Below are positions 61,201 to 64,000 of a stretch of 64,000 bases of DNA, in pieces. Position 1 is the first letter of the stretch. Each line of letters starts with the position of its first letter. The notes under the pieces were generated by a model that saw only the letters and a list, made by a program, of their open reading frames with translations, ran no database searches and was not told the origin of the DNA. The translations under genes and the position numbers were made by a program. This DNA comes from an uncultured Bacteroidales bacterium (GTDB lineage: Bacteria > Bacteroidota > Bacteroidia > Bacteroidales > UBA932): assembly GCA_900321655.1 (NCBI GenBank), contig ONWU01000008.1:1-64000 (forward strand). The letters are read 5' to 3'.

Positions 61201-62026
61201 CATAGACCAACTGGTGCGCTATGGGGAACTGTTCAAGGAAGATACCCTCTCCGGCGGCGTATCCCTCTTCGGAGATATGGAGGAAATGAAGCCGGAACGC
61301 CCGGTTATGCCGGATTTCGAGGGTGAAATGGACATTATGGAAATGCTGCAGAAGGAAAAGGAGCTGGTGGGGATGTACTTGAGTTCCCATCCCCTGGACC
61401 GCTATCGTTTTGAAATTCAGAACTTCTGCAACTGCCAGATGGCCAATATGACCAATTTCATTTCCGAGTGCGAGAACAAGAAGCAGCCGGCGAAGGTCTA
61501 TGTGGCCGGCATTGTGACGGATTTCAAGCAGCTTACCACCAAAACCGGCAAGCCCTATTCCCGCACTATGCTGGAGGACTACAGCGGCTCCTACGAACTC
61601 ACACTCTTCGGCAAGGAGCACGAAAACTTCATGCAGTATATGACTCCCCACGCAACGCTCTTTTTAGAGGGCCAGGTGGAAGAAAAATTCTTCCTTAAGC
61701 CCGAAGAACGTGCGCAGGGTAAAACGTCGCCATACGCCTTTAAACTGCGCAAAGTGACGCTGCTGGGAAATATTTCGGACGACATCCTGTCCGGATTCAG
61801 TATGGACATCACCACCCCGATGCTCACCCAGCAGTTCCGGAAAGACCTGGTGGCCGTAGTCAAGAAGCACAAGGGCAACATTCCTCTTACCCTCTTCCTC
61901 TACGACCCCGTCACCCATTATCGCATCCAATTCTATTCCAAGAAGTTCCAGGTGGCGGTTACCTCAGAATTCCTGCAGGATCTCCGCCGGATAGGAATAG
62001 ACAAATACGAAGTGAACAGGAAATAA
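58253..62026 (+). CDS. dnaE: DNA polymerase III alpha subunit
   Basis: A 1257-residue replicative polymerase. It opens with the PHP domain (AFVHLHVHTQYSILDGQSS). The palm carries the catalytic aspartates in MPDIDVDFEDLTKAHQYV after GPGRGSAAGSVVAYCL. Fingers and the beta-clamp-binding region follow, and a C-terminal OB fold (KVYVAGIVTDFKQLTTKTGK). No exonuclease insertion is seen, so it is the DnaE1 rather than the PolC type. The start at 58253 follows the promoter box; upstream in-frame ATGs lie inside secDF. Confidence 0.97.
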   Translation: MAFVHLHVHTQYSILDGQSSIENLFNRAEELGMPALAITDHGNMFGVKEFFKYAKKHPSVKPIIGCEVYVSKGDHRIKEKGYYHLILLAKNYTGYLNLVKIVSEAHINGQYYRPRISHEIIEQYHEGLICSSACMAGEVPRAIMAHDDAAVEKAILWHKRVFGEDYYLEVMKHKTEVPGLDNQLYEDQCYYTGEIFKLAEKYGVKVIATNDAHFVRKEDGPVHDRLICLTTNAYIDDPDRLRYTQQEYIKSEEEMRALFPDHPECIENTLEVASKIEEYSIDRDPVLPVYEIDPAFMADIDKYLEKYKEIIDAGRCDKHGTYRGDGFCHSVAYLCHLTYQGAHQRYGETLTQEQEERIDFELKTICRMGFPDYFLIVQDYIAASRAAGSMVGPGRGSAAGSVVAYCLKITNLDPIKYQLLFERFLNPDRISMPDIDVDFEDLTKAHQYVEEKYGASHVSRVITFGTMAAKSAIKDVARISRVSIDESNRLTKMVPDRLSEKKEKKYPFNPKLDELKPGFKVVEEEVEEERDGQVVKVKKTFQKGMEDVDVKINLKNCYRLVPEFIEELKNGPEINKEVLKYAQALEGCVRQVGMHACATIIGRGDLTDYLPITLSKDKETGLDVRTSQYDGHYIEDVGMLKMDFLGLITLQIIHNCLDLIKEHHGEEIDIEAIPIDDKPTLELYGRGDTTSVFQFESEGMKTWLQKLRPERFEDLIAMNALYRPGPMDYIPDFVARKQGEQAIEYDLPEMEEFLQDTYGVTVYQEQVMLLSQKLAGFTKGEADKLRKAMGKKQIDILNSLKDKFMTGGQANGHPEKVLDKIWKDWEKFAQYAFNKSHATCYAWVSYQTGWLKAHYPSEFFASCLNCAKSMEEIIKIMDDCRAHGIKVLSPDVNESSGHFTVNKDGDVRFALSSIKGFGSNVVEAIMAEREEKGLFSDVYDFVERMAGSVNRKSFENLVLSGALDSLGHKRSMYFQPGRGGDLFIDQLVRYGELFKEDTLSGGVSLFGDMEEMKPERPVMPDFEGEMDIMEMLQKEKELVGMYLSSHPLDRYRFEIQNFCNCQMANMTNFISECENKKQPAKVYVAGIVTDFKQLTTKTGKPYSRTMLEDYSGSYELTLFGKEHENFMQYMTPHATLFLEGQVEEKFFLKPEERAQGKTSPYAFKLRKVTLLGNISDDILSGFSMDITTPMLTQQFRKDLVAVVKKHKGNIPLTLFLYDPVTHYRIQFYSKKFQVAVTSEFLQDLRRIGIDKYEVNRK

Positions 62027-62066
62027 AAAGAAGCCGTAGTCTTTTTGGGACCACGGCTTCTTCTAT
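62027..62066. terminator. Bidirectional terminator between dnaE and the DUF4923 gene
   Basis: AAAAAGAAGCCGTAGTC and the complementary GGACCACGGCTTCTTC form a stem with one small mismatch around TTTTTG, with A- and T-rich ends for both convergent genes. Confidence 0.75.
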
Positions 62067-62078
62067 CATTGAAGAAAG

Positions 62079-62696
62079 CTACTTGCTCATCTTGAAGCCC
62101 AGACGGTAGTTGTCATAGCCTTCTGCCAGCTTGGCCAGGGAGCCGACGCTGGAAGAGCTCTGGCCGATCACAGAAGCCAGTTTCTTGATGAAAGCGGTGG
62201 CTTTGTTCACCGGGAACACCATACGGGCGCCGCTGAGGCTGGACTCCAGCGAGCCGGTGAGGCACAGGTACTGCATCTTCTTGCCGAAGGTGAGGGTGAC
62301 CGTCTTTTCGCCGTCTCCCACCTTGTAGGTTCCGGGAAGGGAAATGCCGGCCACGTTCAGGGTGAAGGTGTTGTCCGAAGAGTTGAAGTTGAACTGCATG
62401 GCACCCGGCTTGATGCCCACCTTGGACAGGTATTCATCGGCCTTGTTTTCCAGGGCAGAGGTGGCGGCAGAGCCCGCCAGGTTGGTGAGAAGACCGCCTT
62501 CGGAGCTGGTGGCCGATACGGCGATACCATTATAAGTATAAGAGCCATTGAGGCTTACAGGGGCGGAATACACCACGCCGGCGGCATTGGAAAGGACATT
62601 GCCCAGGCTGCCCAGCTTGTCCAGCAGGCCGCCCTGTGCATTCACGGACAGGCTGAAAGCTGCCGTCAAGACGATAAGGGATACTAGTTTTTTCAT
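62079..62696 (-). CDS. DUF4923-family exported protein
   Basis: A 205-residue protein with signal peptide MKKLVSLIVLTAAFSLSVNA. It follows the DUF4923 pattern: LLDKLGSLGNVLSNA, LNGSYTYNGIAVSATSSE, then a helix and a lipocalin-like strand set (FTLNVAGISLPGTYKVGDGE, VTLTFGKKMQYL) ending in helices. Family function is unknown. It follows the ThiL-like gene by 14 bp and may share its transcript. Confidence 0.8.
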   Translation of the reverse strand: MKKLVSLIVLTAAFSLSVNAQGGLLDKLGSLGNVLSNAAGVVYSAPVSLNGSYTYNGIAVSATSSEGGLLTNLAGSAATSALENKADEYLSKVGIKPGAMQFNFNSSDNTFTLNVAGISLPGTYKVGDGEKTVTLTFGKKMQYLCLTGSLESSLSGARMVFPVNKATAFIKKLASVIGQSSSSVGSLAKLAEGYDNYRLGFKMSK

Positions 62697-62710
62697 ACGT
62701 ATTAAGGGTT

Positions 62711-63721
62711 TTATTGTTCTGTTTCTTCTTCCTGCCAGCCCTGTGCTTTCACAGGGAATTCGACGCCCTCCGGTGTTACCAAAACCGTGCCAGCCTCCGG
62801 CTGCGCCAGGTGGCCGATGACGTCGAAGGTCTGGAACTCCCGGCGGAACTTCTCCAGATGCAGGATGGGAACCACAAAGAGAAGGCGGTTGTCGTCTCCC
62901 CCGTTCATAGCTGCCGATACCGGATCCATATCCAGTTCTTTGCCCAGCTGGAAACTGTTTCCTTCGAAGGGAATTTTGTCGGCATACACCTTGGCGCCCA
63001 GGCCGCTGTCACGTGACAGGCGTTTTAAGGCGTCAGAAAGGCCCCTGGTGACAAAGTAACCGTACGAAGGGTAGATTTCCACGTCTTCCAGTCTGGACAC
63101 CACAGAAGCGTCCAATTCGGGCCTTAAATAAGAACCCACCAGCATCTTGTACTGGCTCATGTCCGGCTGTGTGCCCTTTTCCTGGAACTCCTTGGCGCCG
63201 CGCTCCAGCACCTGCAGGCCCAGATAGGCCGCGCCCAGACTGCCGGAAACGCAGATGAGGTCCTTGGACTTGGCCGCCATCCGGCGTTTGTCCGTAAAAA
63301 GGGACGTTTCACCCGTGGCCGATATACTCACATACAATCCGTTGTTGGAAGGCTGCAAATCCAGGTTAACCGCCTCAAAACCATGCTCTTTAGCCGCCAC
63401 GGTTATTCCCATCCAAAGGTCTTTGACCTGCGGGAAATCCAGTTTGGCCGAAACTCCCAGCACCACATTCAGAAGTTTTGGGGCTGCCAGGGCGGCATAT
63501 AACTCTCCTGTTACACCGACCACGCATTTGTAACCCAAATGTTTCAACGGGAAGTAAACCAGGTTGAAATCAATGCCTTCCAGATACATACGGGACGCCG
63601 TTGTAATGCGCCCGCCCTTGGAGGATGTGTAACTGAGCCCGCTCACGGGATTGTATGCCGACAGGCGATAGAGCTGCTCTATGGCCTGGATTTTACCTAT
63701 TTCAGAGAATGATTCTGCCAT
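62711..63721 (-). CDS. ThiL/AIR-synthase-like protein with degenerate motifs
   Basis: A 336-residue cytoplasmic protein with the fold pattern of ThiL and PurM: an N-terminal domain with VVGVTGELYAALAAPKLLNVVLG and MGITVAAKEHGFEAVNLDLQ, then VSISATGETSLF and a C-terminal AIRS-C-type part. The GDDA metal/ATP motif and the GGD motif of active thiamine-monophosphate kinases are not seen (VNLDLQPS lies at the second site), so the activity may differ. A TATCTTTG box sits 17 bp before the ATG. Confidence 0.7.
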   Translation of the reverse strand: MAESFSEIGKIQAIEQLYRLSAYNPVSGLSYTSSKGGRITTASRMYLEGIDFNLVYFPLKHLGYKCVVGVTGELYAALAAPKLLNVVLGVSAKLDFPQVKDLWMGITVAAKEHGFEAVNLDLQPSNNGLYVSISATGETSLFTDKRRMAAKSKDLICVSGSLGAAYLGLQVLERGAKEFQEKGTQPDMSQYKMLVGSYLRPELDASVVSRLEDVEIYPSYGYFVTRGLSDALKRLSRDSGLGAKVYADKIPFEGNSFQLGKELDMDPVSAAMNGGDDNRLLFVVPILHLEKFRREFQTFDVIGHLAQPEAGTVLVTPEGVEFPVKAQGWQEEETEQ

Positions 63722-63738
63722 TTCAAATGCTGTTTGTG

Positions 63739-63746
63739 CAAAGATA
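63739..63746 (-). promoter_or_regulatory. -7 box of the ThiL-like gene
   Basis: TATCTTTG on the minus strand, 17 bp before the ATG at 63721; no clear -33. Confidence 0.45.
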
Positions 63747-63763
63747 GCAATTATTTGCCTTCT

Positions 63764-64000
63764 TTACTTCACCCACACTTCATCTATGAACATCCAGCAG
63801 GGGTTGCCCACGCCGTAATGCCATTCCGGGCAGTCTTTCACGCCCTCCACAAAGAGGCGGACGTAGCGCGCCTGCGCCTCGCCCTTCCCTACCACGGGCG
63901 TGAACTCAATGGCTCCGCTTCTGTTCTCTTCAAGCGTCTTGTAATCAAACGTTTGGTAATCCTTCCCATCGGCCGACACAGAAAAGCGCACGGATTTGGG
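63764..64000 (-). CDS. C-terminal end of a probable glycoside hydrolase (F5/8-type domain)
   Basis: The minus frame is open to the window edge and ends at 63764, giving the last 78 residues of a larger protein. They include KSVRFSVSADGKDYQTF, ARYVRLFVEGVKDCPEWH and PCWMFIDEVWVK, the pattern of C-terminal discoidin-like sandwiches on Bacteroidota beta-hexosaminidases and related enzymes. The catalytic domain is outside the window, so the family is not certain. Confidence 0.65.
   Translation of the reverse strand, partial: PKSVRFSVSADGKDYQTFDYKTLEENRSGAIEFTPVVGKGEAQARYVRLFVEGVKDCPEWHYGVGNPCWMFIDEVWVK

Noticed and set aside
1..64000. CRISPR arrays, insertion sequences, prophage, rRNA
   Set aside because: No spaced direct repeats, transposase or integrase motifs, phage structural genes or rRNA sequence were seen on either strand.

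Overview
The window looks like a chromosomal segment of a GC-rich member of the Bacteroidales. The grounds are the fused SecDF, the sigma-54 activator/LptE/TPR/SecG gene order, outer-membrane barrels and lipoproteins with Bacteroidota-style signal peptides, membrane-bound TPR-AraC and LuxR-type regulators, DUF2807 and DUF4923 proteins, and many promoters of the Bacteroidota type (-33 TTG, about 20 bp, -7 TAnnTTTG). Species cannot be fixed from the sequence. No phage genes, insertion sequences or CRISPR arrays were seen.

Layout. 1-4.9 kb (minus): 5' part of mutS2, cdaA (c-di-AMP synthase) and a GH106 hydrolase. 5-12.4 kb: rubrerythrin (plus), then an aspS-GH20-GH31 operon (minus) divergent from ksgA. 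12.4-15.4 kb: HAD phosphatase lipoprotein (minus) divergent from an ECF sigma factor/anti-sigma/DUF2807 operon. 15.4-19.9 kb (minus): two SGNH hydrolases and an MBOAT acyltransferase with 4-bp overlaps. 20.0-30.3 kb (minus): a nine-gene operon: DUF47/PhoU-like, PiT-LuxR fusion, OprP/OprO-like porin, lamin-tail lipoprotein, two CYTH/TTM-type proteins, an unusual DASS transporter, MgtC and membrane pyrophosphatase HppA. It has a recognisable promoter at one end and an intrinsic terminator at the other. 30.4-35 kb: C69 dipeptidase, small secreted protein, pheS, histidine phosphatase. 35-42.5 kb: N-domain-less ClpB divergent from a sigma-54 activator/lptE/TPR/secG run, then a TPR lipoprotein and a LytTR membrane regulator. 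42.5-49.7 kb: sodium:solute symporter, two outer-membrane barrels and a large MscS channel. 49.68-54.78 kb: a 5.1-kb segment between 17-bp direct repeats, with a TPR-AraC regulator, an unannotated 59-aa membrane protein, a barrel, an S41 peptidase, a lipoprotein and an AraC remnant cut at the repeat. 54.8-64 kb: palindrome, tRNA-Ser(GCU), secDF, dnaE, a DUF4923 protein, a ThiL-like protein and the 3' end of a probable glycoside hydrolase.

Most interesting system. The nine-gene operon reads as a phosphoanion module. A PPi/Pi-type outer-membrane porin and a DASS carrier with altered, lysine-bearing substrate motifs could bring in condensed phosphate. The CYTH protein(s) could cleave tripolyphosphate, and HppA could turn pyrophosphate into an ion gradient. 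DUF47 and a degenerate PiT domain fused to a DNA-binding domain could sense phosphate. Each family assignment rests on visible motifs; the joint function is inference.
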